NCBI RefSeq assembly: GCF_938041645.1
Contig: NZ_CALIST010000067.1
Coordinates: 6,929 to 70,928, forward strand
Direction: 5' to 3'
Source: an uncultured Campylobacter sp.
GTDB lineage: Bacteria; Campylobacterota; Campylobacteria; Campylobacterales; Campylobacteraceae
Length of the DNA stretch: 64,000 bases
The notes beneath the pieces are model-generated. The model worked only from the letters and a program-made list of their open reading frames with translations. It ran no database searches and was not told where the DNA came from. Position 1 is the stretch's first letter; every line of letters starts with the position of its first letter. Of the stretch, positions 16,757-25,481 are shown one piece after another. The position numbers and the translations under genes were made by a program.

Positions 16757-18091
16757 TTGGACACGGACAGTTCGGTTTTAATGTTAGTTTTAGCTTTTGT
16801 ATTCATCTTTATGAATGCTTTTTTTGTTCTTTCGGAATTCTCAATCGTCAAAGTAAGAAAGTCTCGCCTCGAAGAGCTTATCAAGGATAAAATTCCAAAC
16901 GCAAAGCTCGCTTTTAAAATTTCAAACTCCCTTGACACCTATCTCAGCGCCACTCAGCTAGGCATTACGATAAGCTCGCTAGCCCTCGGCTGGATCGGTG
17001 AGCCCGCGGTATCGAGACTGATCGAGCTGCCACTAAGATCCATCGGCATAGGCGGCGGAGCGGCGGCGCATACGATCGCCTTCGTCATATCTTTTACGCT
17101 CGTTACGCTATTTCACGTCGTGCTCGGCGAGCTGGTGCCAAAATCCATCGCTATTGCTAAAACCGAGAAGATCGTGCTTTTTATCTCCAGACCGCTTCAT
17201 ATTTTTTGGATTATGTTTTTCCCGATCATCAAGGCGTTTGACTTCATCGCCGCCGTTTCGCTTAAAATAATCGGCGTAAAGCCCGCCAAAGAGAGCGAGC
17301 TCGCGCTTTCGGACGAAGAGATCAAAATCATCGCAAGCGAGAGCCTAAAAGGCGGCGTGCTCGATAGCCTGGAGACCGAGATCATCAAAAACGCCGTCGA
17401 TTTCAGCGACACGGTCGCTAAAGAGATAATGACGCCGCGCCGCGATCTAATTTGCCTAAACAAGCAGGCAAGCTACGAGGAGAACTACGACACCGTCTTG
17501 CAGTCTAGATTTACGCGCTTTCCGTATATTGACGGCAGCAAGGACAACGTCCTAGGCCTCATCCACATCCGCGACATCATCCAGCAAAAGGGCGGCAAAA
17601 GCTTCGACAAGATCGTGCGCAAGCTCATCATCGTGCCCGAAAACAGCCCGATCTCTAAAATTTTACCGATGATGAACAAACAGCGCGTGTTTGCCGCGCT
17701 CGTCATCGACGAATACGGCGGCACGGCGGGATTTTTGACGATGGAAGATATAATCGAAGAAATTTTCGGCGACATCAACGACGAACACGACGCGAATGCG
17801 CAAAATTTCAAACGCATCGACGAAAATACCTTTGAGTTTAGAGGGCGCTTCGAGATCGAAGACGTCGAGGAGGTGATGGGCATCGACTTCGATGAGGAGA
17901 CCGAGCAGCTCACGATCGGCGGCTACGTCTTTAATCTCTTCGGCAGCCTACCTGAAATCGGCGATAAAATAAGCGATGAAAACTGCGACTATGAAGTGCT
18001 GCGAATGGACGGCACTAGGGTCTCGCTCGTAAAAGTCACCAAAAGGTGCGAACAGGAACTGCAAGAAAGAGACGAGAATAAAAACGAGTAG
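16757..18091 (+). CDS. DUF21-CBS-CorC/HlyC membrane protein
   Basis: Inner-membrane protein of the CNNM/CorC (haemolysin C-like) family, 444 residues. The N-terminal DUF21 domain (about 1-190) has four hydrophobic segments, with LSEFSIVKVRKSRLEEL and VLGELVPKSIAIAKTEK as landmarks. Two CBS repeats follow at about 210-330 (IMTPRRDLICLNKQ; VIDEYGGTAGFLTMEDIIEEIFGDI), then a CorC_HlyC domain at the C-terminus. Family members are implicated in Mg2+/Co2+ efflux or in cation-dependent membrane functions. The start is a TTG with AAAGGA 8 nt upstream. It stands alone. Confidence 0.9.
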   Translation: MDTDSSVLMLVLAFVFIFMNAFFVLSEFSIVKVRKSRLEELIKDKIPNAKLAFKISNSLDTYLSATQLGITISSLALGWIGEPAVSRLIELPLRSIGIGGGAAAHTIAFVISFTLVTLFHVVLGELVPKSIAIAKTEKIVLFISRPLHIFWIMFFPIIKAFDFIAAVSLKIIGVKPAKESELALSDEEIKIIASESLKGGVLDSLETEIIKNAVDFSDTVAKEIMTPRRDLICLNKQASYEENYDTVLQSRFTRFPYIDGSKDNVLGLIHIRDIIQQKGGKSFDKIVRKLIIVPENSPISKILPMMNKQRVFAALVIDEYGGTAGFLTMEDIIEEIFGDINDEHDANAQNFKRIDENTFEFRGRFEIEDVEEVMGIDFDEETEQLTIGGYVFNLFGSLPEIGDKISDENCDYEVLRMDGTRVSLVKVTKRCEQELQERDENKNE

Positions 18092-18280
18092 AGATGAGGC
18101 ACATTCGGTGCGGCGTGCGTAAATCCGGTCGCTTTGAGCGTGGCGCAAAAATTTCGGCGCAGGCTCTGAAGCGATCAAAATAGCGGTAAAACTTAATCGG
18201 CAAAGCATTTCGAGCTGCAGCGAATAGTATGTCGCCGTCTAAAATTAAAATTCCGAAATTTCTCTTAGAAAGGATTAGTT

Positions 18281-19708
18281 ATGGAATTTCGTATCGAAAA
18301 AGACACGATGGGCGAGGTTAAGGTTCCGAATGAGAAATATTGGGGTGCGCAGACGCAGCGTAGCCATGAAAATTTCGAGATCGGAGTAGGGCTGGAGACG
18401 ATGCCTAAAGAGGTCATAGAGGGCTTTGCCTATCTAAAAAAGGCGTGCGCACTTGTTAATCGTAAGCTAGGCCGCCTAGACGAGCCTCGCACCGAGGCGA
18501 TAGCGCAGGCGTGCGATGAAATTTTAAACGGCAAACTGGACGGAAATTTCCCTCTAGTCGTGTGGCAGACGGGCTCGGGCACGCAGTCGAATATGAATTT
18601 AAACGAGGTCGTTTCAAACCGCGCAATGGAGATTTTGGGGTTAAATTTTCGCGATAAGGTGGCACTGGACGTTAAAGACGCAAAATTCGTGCATCCAAAC
18701 GATCACGTAAATAAAGGCCAGAGCTCAAACGACACCTATCCTACGGCGATGCGAATAGCCTTTGTGCTGGAGCTTCAAAAAAAGCTGCTGCCAGCGATCG
18801 AAAAGCTTGAAGCGACGCTGGATAAAAAGACCGCCGAGTTTGCGGGGATCGTAAAGATCGGCCGCACTCACCTACAAGACGCCACGCCACTCACGCTCGG
18901 GCAGGAATTTAGCGGTTACGCGCATATGCTAAAGGCGAGCAAGGCGCAGATCCTCGCTACCGTGCCGTTTTTGCAGGAGCTTGCCATCGGCGGCACCGCG
19001 GTGGGCACGGGGCTAAACTCGCACCCGAAATTTAGCGAGATGGTAAGCGACGAGCTAAACGCGCTAACGGGCACGGCGTTTAAATTTAAATCCCATCCGA
19101 ATAAATTTCACGGCCTAACCAGCCACGATGCCGAGGTGTTTTTAAGCGGCGCGCTAAACGGCCTGGCGGCAAATTTGATGAAGATCGCAAACGACGTGCG
19201 CTGGTTAGCAAGCGGACCAAGATGCGGCATCGGCGAGATAAACATCCCCGAAAACGAGCCGGGAAGCTCGATAATGCCGGGCAAGGTAAACCCGACGCAG
19301 TGCGAAGCCGTCACGATGGTCGCCGTGCAGGTGATGGGCAACCATGTCGCGATTTCCGTCGCGGCAAGCCAGGGCAACTTCGAGCTAAACGTCTTTAAGC
19401 CGGTGCTTACGTACAATCTCATTCAAAGCATCCGCCTGCTAAGCGACGCGATGAACAGCTTTGAGAAACACTGCGCTTGCGGAATCACGGCAAACGAGGC
19501 TAAAATCGACAAACTGCTGCACGAAAGCCTGATGCTCGTAACCGCGCTAAATCCACACATCGGCTACGCAAATGCCGCCAAGATCGCCAAAACCGCGCAT
19601 CATAACGGCACGACGCTGCGCGAGGAGGCGATAAAATCGGGCATACTGACCGCCGAGGAATTTGACGCGTGGGTGGTGCCTGAGGATATGATAGCGCCGA
19701 AGGAGTAA
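18281..19708 (+). CDS. fumC: Class II fumarate hydratase
   Basis: Cytoplasmic fumarase interconverting fumarate and malate in the citric-acid cycle, 475 residues with no iron-sulfur cluster. FPLVVWQTGSGTQSNMN near residue 88 separates it from aspartase, which has a different loop there. The catalytic stretch GSSIMPGKVNPTQCEA lies near 326, with GRTHLQDATPLTLGQE near 190. The ATG has an AGAAAGGAT site. It is the only gene of its unit, followed by a 450-bp spacer with small tandem repeats. Its product malate/fumarate links to the dicarboxylate transporter at the window start, by inference only. Confidence 0.96.
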   Translation: MEFRIEKDTMGEVKVPNEKYWGAQTQRSHENFEIGVGLETMPKEVIEGFAYLKKACALVNRKLGRLDEPRTEAIAQACDEILNGKLDGNFPLVVWQTGSGTQSNMNLNEVVSNRAMEILGLNFRDKVALDVKDAKFVHPNDHVNKGQSSNDTYPTAMRIAFVLELQKKLLPAIEKLEATLDKKTAEFAGIVKIGRTHLQDATPLTLGQEFSGYAHMLKASKAQILATVPFLQELAIGGTAVGTGLNSHPKFSEMVSDELNALTGTAFKFKSHPNKFHGLTSHDAEVFLSGALNGLAANLMKIANDVRWLASGPRCGIGEINIPENEPGSSIMPGKVNPTQCEAVTMVAVQVMGNHVAISVAASQGNFELNVFKPVLTYNLIQSIRLLSDAMNSFEKHCACGITANEAKIDKLLHESLMLVTALNPHIGYANAAKIAKTAHHNGTTLREEAIKSGILTAEEFDAWVVPEDMIAPKE

Positions 19709-19780
19709 ATTTTAGTTGCTTGACTTTTGGGCTCGGCAGGGTTCGCTCGGCGGAATTCGGCGAGATCAGGGCGTTTCGGC

Positions 19781-19838
19781 AAAATTTTATCGTTTCGATA
19801 AATTTTGATTGTTTCGACGAAATTTGATTGTTTTGCGT
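19781..19838 (+). repeat. Three-copy short tandem repeat
   Basis: Three imperfect units of about 19-20 bp of the form AAATTTTGATTGTTTCGA follow each other in the spacer after fumC. They are not inside any credible reading frame. Confidence 0.6.
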
Positions 19839-19882
19839 GACATGCTCGCCTTGAGTGATTTCGTAGAGCTTGCCTTGCACGG

Positions 19883-19928
19883 TTTTGCCGAGTTTACTTT
19901 AAAGCAATTTTGCCGAGCCTTCTTTAAA
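19883..19928 (+). repeat. Two-copy direct repeat, 25-bp period
   Basis: TTTTGCCGAG, five variable bases and TTTAAA occur at 19,883-19,903 and again at 19,908-19,928, in the same non-coding spacer as the tandem repeat just upstream. The rest of the 19,709-20,162 spacer shows nothing recognisable. Confidence 0.6.
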
Positions 19929-20162
19929 ATCTGTAAATTTGATAGCGAAATTTGCGGATTAAATTTGCTTCGATAATGCAGCTTTTGCGGTTCGCAAAAT
20001 GGCGAGATTACCGAGGCTAAAGCCGCCTTTTGCCTTTAAATTTCTATCCGTCATTTCGCGCCCCGCCAAATACACATCGAAACTGCCGCTAAGATAAAAT
20101 TTTAAATGCTTCGTAAGCACCCAAACGATAAAATGCGCCAAAATTTACAAAACGAGGATTTT

Positions 20163-20975
20163 ATGAGGGACTATGATAAGGAGCCGTTGATCATAAACGA
20201 TTACACCGTCTATCATGTATTTTCTTGGAATATATTTACTTGCATATTGTGTTTTTTGCTTTTAAGTTATGATCTGATTACGACCGGCACTACGGGGAAA
20301 TTTAGCGCTTTCGGTATCGTTTCTTTAATTTTTGTGACATATTCTTTCATACGGCTAAGAATTTCGGCGGAGCAAAATTTTTCTAAAAATCCGAGCTATT
20401 TTTATTTTTCAAACAGCCTGATCCGCTACGTCGAAAATATAGATATGAAAGATAGCATAATTTCCGAAACCAAAATAGCCCCCGATCCGTCCGCAAATAT
20501 ATCTAGCGTTCATTTCTGCGTAGTATGCGAACTAGAAAACTCTTACGGCAGGTTCCATTATTTAAGCTCGTATGAGTTATATAGATATTCAAGCATAGGC
20601 GTTCATATAGGCAAACTTGCTCTTTATATAAAGCATCTAATGCTATATTTAATATTTGCTCTGCCGTATAAAATTTACAAGCTCAAAAAGAGCTCGGAGC
20701 CCCTTTGGCTGTTAAAAAGAAATTTTGTCGTTAAATTTAACAATAGAAATTACTTTTTAATAAATGCCATATCTGCAAAAGAGTATAATGAGCTACTGCA
20801 ATATTTCAAGGCGCTAAACGTAAAAATAGAAGATCGGACCGACTTTATACCGCAGGCTCAAAATAGCGGCTATTTCACCGATAAAAACGAAATTTACAGC
20901 GACGATTTTAGTGATACACAAATTCCGAAGAAAAATTTTAAATGGAAGCTTAGGCGATTTTTTAGTTTGGATTGA
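20163..20975 (+). CDS. Hypothetical membrane protein with two N-terminal helices
   Basis: A protein of 270 residues that I do not recognise. Two adjacent hydrophobic helices lie near residues 24-42 (IFTCILCFLLLSYDLI) and 48-66 (FSAFGIVSLIFVTYSFI). A third hydrophobic stretch sits near 160-180 (LYIKHLMLYLIFALPYKIYKL). The rest is soluble and tyrosine-rich. I start at 20,163, which has an ACGAGGAT site; an ATG 19 codons upstream has none. The coding text is richer in A and T than its neighbours, which may mean recent acquisition. The 20,976-21,362 stretch downstream holds no gene I can support. Confidence 0.65.
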   Translation: MRDYDKEPLIINDYTVYHVFSWNIFTCILCFLLLSYDLITTGTTGKFSAFGIVSLIFVTYSFIRLRISAEQNFSKNPSYFYFSNSLIRYVENIDMKDSIISETKIAPDPSANISSVHFCVVCELENSYGRFHYLSSYELYRYSSIGVHIGKLALYIKHLMLYLIFALPYKIYKLKKSSEPLWLLKRNFVVKFNNRNYFLINAISAKEYNELLQYFKALNVKIEDRTDFIPQAQNSGYFTDKNEIYSDDFSDTQIPKKNFKWKLRRFFSLD

Positions 20976-21362
20976 AATTCTAGTCCAAACGGCGAGTTCT
21001 TAAATTTAGCGAGAATTTCACGAGCAAATAGAGAGTAGGGCGGCGAGGCAAATATTGCTTGCTGTTATCTCCAGCCTGCCACAGCTCAAAGTTACGATAA
21101 GTCAAAATCAACTCAGTCATACTACAAGCGCAAGGCTATAAAATTTAAATCAGCTCCGTAACCTATCGTTGAAGTCTCGAGGCTGTAGCAAGCAAATTGG
21201 TCCCGATACACAGCCGCGACTATATAAAGCCGCGGCAAGTCGAAATCGATATGCCTCGCCGTAGCAAAACCACGGCGAGTTTGGCTAAAGCCTGTAGAGG
21301 ATTGGCGTATCTAGTCCAAGCCAGCAATGAGCCAGTCTTAAAACCTAAACCGCTCCCAATCC
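20976..21362. other. Non-coding spacer, 387 bp
   Basis: No gene, clear terminator or repeat seen between two convergent genes. A short frame at 21,197-21,379 lacks a ribosome site. Confidence 0.5.
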
Positions 21363-23879
21363 CTACTTCGCTCCTTTAGGCGGCATAAACGCGGTTAGTT
21401 TGATATCCTCGCCCGCCTTGTGTTTATAAAGCTCGATATCTACCAGCGCCGTGTGCGCAATATTGCCGTTGGCAAGCTCGCTCGTAGGAAGATCGATCGT
21501 AAGCACGTTCGGATTTCCGTTTTTGCAAAGCCCCTCGGCGTTAGGATCGTACCACGCGCCTTCGAAGATCTGCACCACGCCGCGCATTATGTCGTCGCTT
21601 ACGTTCGCACCTGCTAAAATTTCGCCGCGAGCGTTATACACGCGCACCAGATCGCCCTGCTTGATACCGAGCTCCTTAGCGTCCTCGGTATTGATCAGTA
21701 CCGGCTCGCGATCTGCGACGGCGTATCTCTTGCGATTTGAGGTGTTGCTCTGCTGCGAATGCAAGCGATCGAGCGGATGCAGGCTAAGCAGGTGAAATTT
21801 CGCAGGCTTATCTTTCATCCCGAGCCACTCAACGGGCTCGAACCACATCGGATGCGCGCCGCAGTCTTTGTAGTTCATCGCAGCAATCGTATCGGAGTAA
21901 ATTTCAATCAGCCCGCTAGGCGTTCCCAAAGCCTCCAAAACGGGATCATTTCTAAAATCCTCAAAGCTCACGTACGCAGCACTCTCTGGCGTTTCGTAAA
22001 ATTCCGTCGGCTCGTTTTTCTCCCACCACTGCTCAAAACTCGGCATCTGAATGCCTAAAGCGGTGTTTGCGTTCACGGCGCTAGCTGCCCCTTCGTAAAA
22101 TTCTTTGATCCAATCCATCTCCGTTTTGCCGCCGTCCGTATAAACCTCGGCAAGTCCGTCTGCATAAGCCTTGCAAAGGTCGGTAAAAATTTGATAATCG
22201 TCCTTCGCGCCGTGCTGCTTGGCGACGACCTGCTTCATCGGGATTATATGCATATTGGAGTAGTCTCCGCTCATCGTGATGTCGTTGCGCTCATACTGAG
22301 TCGTGGTCGGAAACACGATGTCCGCCATCTTAGCAGTCGGCGTCCAGTAAATTTCATTCACTACGATGGTGCGCGGCTTGCGCCAAGCCTTGATGTTGGT
22401 GTTGGTGTCTTGGTGATGTACGATAGGATTTCCGCCGACCCAGTAGATGAAGTCGATCTGCGGATAGGTGATCTTTGCGCCATTTGCGTCGATCGTCTTG
22501 CCAGGATTTAGTAGCGCGTCCGCGATACGAGCTAGAGGAAAGGCGACCTTCGCCGTATTTACCAGCCATGCTTGGGCTGCTTCGCCGCCTTGCTTCTGAT
22601 CCTGCGCAAGCCCTAGGAATTTGCCGTCCTTAACGACGCCGACGCTTGCCGCGTTCATTCCGCCGATTACGCCGCCCGCGCAGGTAGGCGCGCCGCCGTT
22701 AGCGTAATGATAGCTAAAGCCGAAGCCCCCTCCTGCAAGTCCGATCTGTCCTAGCATCGCGCATAGAGTTACGATCATCCAGTGTGCCTGCTCGCCGTGA
22801 TGAGCGCGCTGGATACCCCAACCCGCCATTATCATCGTGCGATTTTCGTAAAATTTTATCGCAAGCTCTTTTATCACATCCGCGCTAATGCCGCAAATTT
22901 CACTAGCCCACTCCGGCGTCTTAGCCACGCCGTCGCTCTGCCCCGTGAGGTACGGCACGAATTTTTCAAAGCCCACGGTATAGTTTTGTAAAAATTCCTT
23001 ATCGTACTTGCCCTGCGAGTAGAGATGCTGCGCCATGCCTAGCATCATCGCTACGTCGGTGTTAGGGCGAGGGGCGATCCATCGCGCTTTACCCTCGAAA
23101 TACTTGCCGCTTACGGTTTTGATCGGATCGATGATGATGATCTCTTTGTCGCTGTTTTTTAGCTGCTCGAAATACTTAAATCCCTGCTCGTCCGAGCTCG
23201 TCCACGCCACGCGAAGCGTAGAGATCGGATTGAGCCCCCAAAAGACCACTACTTTGGAGTTTTCAAGCACCACGGGCCACGAGGTTTGCTGCTCATAGAC
23301 CTGATTTGAGCCCGTTACGTGCGGCATGATGACCTGGGCCGCGCCCGTAGAGTAATCGCCCGTGACGCCCGTAAAGCCGCCGCTTAAGTTCATAAATCTA
23401 TGAAGCAGCGTCCTTGAGACATGCACGTTGCCCGTACTTTGCCAGCCATAGCTGCCGGCAAACACCGAGTCTGCGCCCTTTTGCTCGCGTGTCTTTTTAA
23501 GCTCGCGTGCGACGAGCTTGATCGCGTCTTCATATTTTAATTCGACCCATTCGTCAAGCCCTCGAAGCTCGGGCTTTGGATTATCGGGATCGGCGAGGTA
23601 AGATTTTCGCACCATCGGCGCTTTGATGCGCGCGTTGTAAACAAGATCCGCCATCGTATTTTGAAGAGTATTTGGAATTTTAGAGGTGATCTTCCACGGC
23701 GCGGATTTTACGATCTTGCCGTTTTTAACGCTCGCTTTTAAAATTCCCCACCGCGCCGCGGTTAAAATTTCGCCGTTTTTCTTAAGCGCGGTGAGTTTAT
23801 CCGCCGCGAGCATCGAGCTTGGAATGAGCGGAAGCGCCGAGACCGCCGCGCCGAGCTTTAAAAAATTTCGTCTTTTCAT
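21363..23879 (-). CDS. TorA-like molybdopterin TMAO/DMSO reductase (locus 1)
   Basis: Periplasmic bis-MGD molybdoenzyme of the DMSO/TMAO/biotin-sulfoxide reductase family, 838 residues. It carries a Tat signal, RRNFLKLG, and should be exported folded. The molybdenum-ligating serine is in GDYSTGAAQVIMPHV (Ser 177 of the precursor). The active-site Tyr and Trp of GSYGW (144, 146) are also present, as in TorA and DMSO reductase. It has no [4Fe-4S] Cys cluster at the N-terminus, as expected for this type. The ATG overlaps the stop of the cytochrome gene by 4 nt. It is the last gene of a three-gene operon and resembles C. jejuni Cj0264. Substrate could be TMAO, DMSO or another S-oxide. Confidence 0.92.
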   Translation of the reverse strand: MKRRNFLKLGAAVSALPLIPSSMLAADKLTALKKNGEILTAARWGILKASVKNGKIVKSAPWKITSKIPNTLQNTMADLVYNARIKAPMVRKSYLADPDNPKPELRGLDEWVELKYEDAIKLVARELKKTREQKGADSVFAGSYGWQSTGNVHVSRTLLHRFMNLSGGFTGVTGDYSTGAAQVIMPHVTGSNQVYEQQTSWPVVLENSKVVVFWGLNPISTLRVAWTSSDEQGFKYFEQLKNSDKEIIIIDPIKTVSGKYFEGKARWIAPRPNTDVAMMLGMAQHLYSQGKYDKEFLQNYTVGFEKFVPYLTGQSDGVAKTPEWASEICGISADVIKELAIKFYENRTMIMAGWGIQRAHHGEQAHWMIVTLCAMLGQIGLAGGGFGFSYHYANGGAPTCAGGVIGGMNAASVGVVKDGKFLGLAQDQKQGGEAAQAWLVNTAKVAFPLARIADALLNPGKTIDANGAKITYPQIDFIYWVGGNPIVHHQDTNTNIKAWRKPRTIVVNEIYWTPTAKMADIVFPTTTQYERNDITMSGDYSNMHIIPMKQVVAKQHGAKDDYQIFTDLCKAYADGLAEVYTDGGKTEMDWIKEFYEGAASAVNANTALGIQMPSFEQWWEKNEPTEFYETPESAAYVSFEDFRNDPVLEALGTPSGLIEIYSDTIAAMNYKDCGAHPMWFEPVEWLGMKDKPAKFHLLSLHPLDRLHSQQSNTSNRKRYAVADREPVLINTEDAKELGIKQGDLVRVYNARGEILAGANVSDDIMRGVVQIFEGAWYDPNAEGLCKNGNPNVLTIDLPTSELANGNIAHTALVDIELYKHKAGEDIKLTAFMPPKGAK

Positions 23880-24484
23880 TTCATATCCTTTAAATTTACG
23901 TCCTTGGAGTGCTTTTGCAGATACTGCACCACCGTCCAGCTCTCATCCTTGCTGATAGGCGTGCGCGAAAGCATCGATTTGATGTAGCCCGGCCATCTGT
24001 TGGCTTCGTAATCGGCGGGCTGGTGCAGAGCGTGACAGACGCTACACGAGGCCTCAAATTTCTCCTTAGCGCCCGCGAAAATTTTATCCACGTCGCCGCT
24101 TAGCGCGCCATAGTCGGTGTAGGCGGTTATCTTAACCTTATTAAAGCCGTCCTCTTCGCCCAAGCTCTCGCTTTGAAATTTAGCCTGCTTCGAAAACGCC
24201 ACCGCGATTATGCGCGCTTTAGGCGTGAAATAAATAACGTTGGGCGCCTTTGGATTTTGATAGCCTGTGAGCGAAAATTTCACCGCTCCGTCCTTGACCT
24301 CCAAGACCTCTATGGCGTTTGTGGGCAGCAGCCTGCCGTCCTTGTGCGACAAATCGCCGCTTACGCTTACCTGCTTTAGCACCGTGCCGTAAAGCGTCTC
24401 GCCCGCCTTAACCTCGGCGTTTGCACAGCTTGCGATCACAGCCGCAAGAGCCGCCGCAGCCGCAATAGAATTTAAAAACTTCAT
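23876..24484 (-). CDS. Monohaem c-type cytochrome, TorC C-terminal-domain-like
   Basis: Periplasmic electron donor to the adjacent reductase, 202 residues. A signal peptide covers about 1-23. The single haem motif CSVCH (near residue 145) is followed by ALHQPADYEANRWPGYIKSM, in which the WPGYIKSM part provides the likely Met axial ligand. This pattern is that of the C-terminal domain of TorC, but the NapC-type tetrahaem domain that oxidises quinol in TorC is absent. It resembles C. jejuni Cj0265. It overlaps the reductase start by 4 nt and lies 20 nt after the DsbB-like gene. Confidence 0.9.
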   Translation of the reverse strand: MKFLNSIAAAAALAAVIASCANAEVKAGETLYGTVLKQVSVSGDLSHKDGRLLPTNAIEVLEVKDGAVKFSLTGYQNPKAPNVIYFTPKARIIAVAFSKQAKFQSESLGEEDGFNKVKITAYTDYGALSGDVDKIFAGAKEKFEASCSVCHALHQPADYEANRWPGYIKSMLSRTPISKDESWTVVQYLQKHSKDVNLKDMK

Positions 24485-24504
24485 GCTTATCCTTTCTTAA
24501 AATT

Positions 24505-25104
24505 TTAAAAACTTCTCGTAAATCTGCCGTATAAAAAGCTCGCAAACATCACGGCCAAAACAGCCGCGAATGCCGCAAACGCTACCTGCGCGCACTGCGC
24601 CGCGTCTGCGAATTTGATACTCGGCACCAGATAGAACCCCTCGCCGTAAAATCCGCCGAAAAAGCTCTGCACATCGCTAAGCGCGGTGCCCGCGGGAAAG
24701 GACGGGGTGCCCGTGCAGCTTGCGGGGCGAAATAACTCCGGCAGCAGGCTATCAAGCGGCGCCGCAAAAGGAAATGCAGGTGACGAGAGGCAATTTGCCG
24801 TATCTGCGGCGGGGTGCGGCGCGGAGCTTTGTAAATAGCCGTATATCGTGCCTACAAAGCCAAGCAGGTAAGCAATGAGCCTTGCTATGAAGCCAAACGG
24901 CAGCAGCAAGCCGATGAGCGCGCCTACGCCCGCTACGGCAAAGCCCAGACGCACGAGGGCGCCCATTTGCGTAGGCGACATAAAAAGGCAGCGCTGAAAG
25001 AAAAAATATGATGTCGCAAGATAGCCTGCGCTTATCACAAAGAGCCAAAACCACGGCGTGGCGGTATTTTGCCACGCGTAAACCTTTAAGATCAATCTAT
25101 TCAA
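24505..25104 (-). CDS. DsbB-fold membrane protein lacking the CXXC, in a Tor operon
   Basis: Inner-membrane protein of 199 residues and four predicted helices (about 17-36, 49-69, 72-92, 173-194). The second periplasmic loop matches DsbB well: Cys 105, then FPFAAPLDSLLPELF, then Cys 130, the positions of the E. coli Cys104/Cys130 pair. The first loop should carry the quinone-reducing CXXC after a Pro; here the text is SPTQMGALVR, so both cysteines are absent, while the Arg equal to quinone-site Arg48 of E. coli is kept (Arg 52). Other cysteines are 39 and 171. The start is TTG with a strong GGAGGAG site. It is the first gene of the operon, ahead of cytochrome and reductase. Confidence 0.8.
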   Translation of the reverse strand: MNRLILKVYAWQNTATPWFWLFVISAGYLATSYFFFQRCLFMSPTQMGALVRLGFAVAGVGALIGLLLPFGFIARLIAYLLGFVGTIYGYLQSSAPHPAADTANCLSSPAFPFAAPLDSLLPELFRPASCTGTPSFPAGTALSDVQSFFGGFYGEGFYLVPSIKFADAAQCAQVAFAAFAAVLAVMFASFLYGRFTRSF

Positions 25105-25124
25105 GATCTCCTCCGCCTTATAAA

Positions 25125-25155
25125 ATTCTTAAGAATACTTTTTAATCTTAAGATT
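25125..25155. promoter_or_regulatory. Two tandem CTTAAG palindromes upstream of the Tor-1 operon
   Basis: Two perfect 12-bp palindromes, ATTCTTAAGAAT (25,125-25,136) and AATCTTAAGATT (25,144-25,155), have centres 19 bp apart, about two helical turns. They lie between the -10 box and the first start codon. A repressor covering the early transcribed region would fit. The regulator is unknown. Confidence 0.6.
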
Positions 25156-25170
25156 TAAATTTATGAGGGA

Positions 25171-25176
25171 ATTATA
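25171..25176 (-). promoter_or_regulatory. -10 box of the Tor-1 operon
   Basis: On the minus strand, TATAAT in the context TTTTATTGCTATAATTCC, a T-rich extended -10 as usual for Campylobacter. The transcript would start near 25,164, giving a 60-nt leader that contains the two palindromes. Confidence 0.6.
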
Positions 25177-25481
25177 GCAATAAAAGATAAAAATTCAGAC
25201 CTGTATTGCCCTAAATATCGGAGTTTTATAAGCTTTAAGCTTAACGTATAAAATTTCAATTTTAAAATTTAACGCTCTTTGCGTAGCGGCGGAAAGTTTT
25301 TGAGATATGAAATTAAAATGATAGATTTTATAAAATTTAATCTTCATTCGGGTCTATTTTGATAAAAAATATATCGATTTCAAAACTCCGTAGCTTCAGC
25401 ACCCAATAAATATTATGAAGATGATATAATGAGCCGAAATTTTGAATAATATCACTTTATAATTTAAGGACGAGGTGCCGT

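Larger units (their letters stand above)
25105..25481. other. Divergent intergenic region
   Basis: Besides the minus-strand promoter and palindromes for the Tor-1 operon, two plus-strand TATAAT boxes occur at 25,425-25,430 and 25,458-25,463. Either could drive the small gene at 25,482. Confidence 0.5.
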
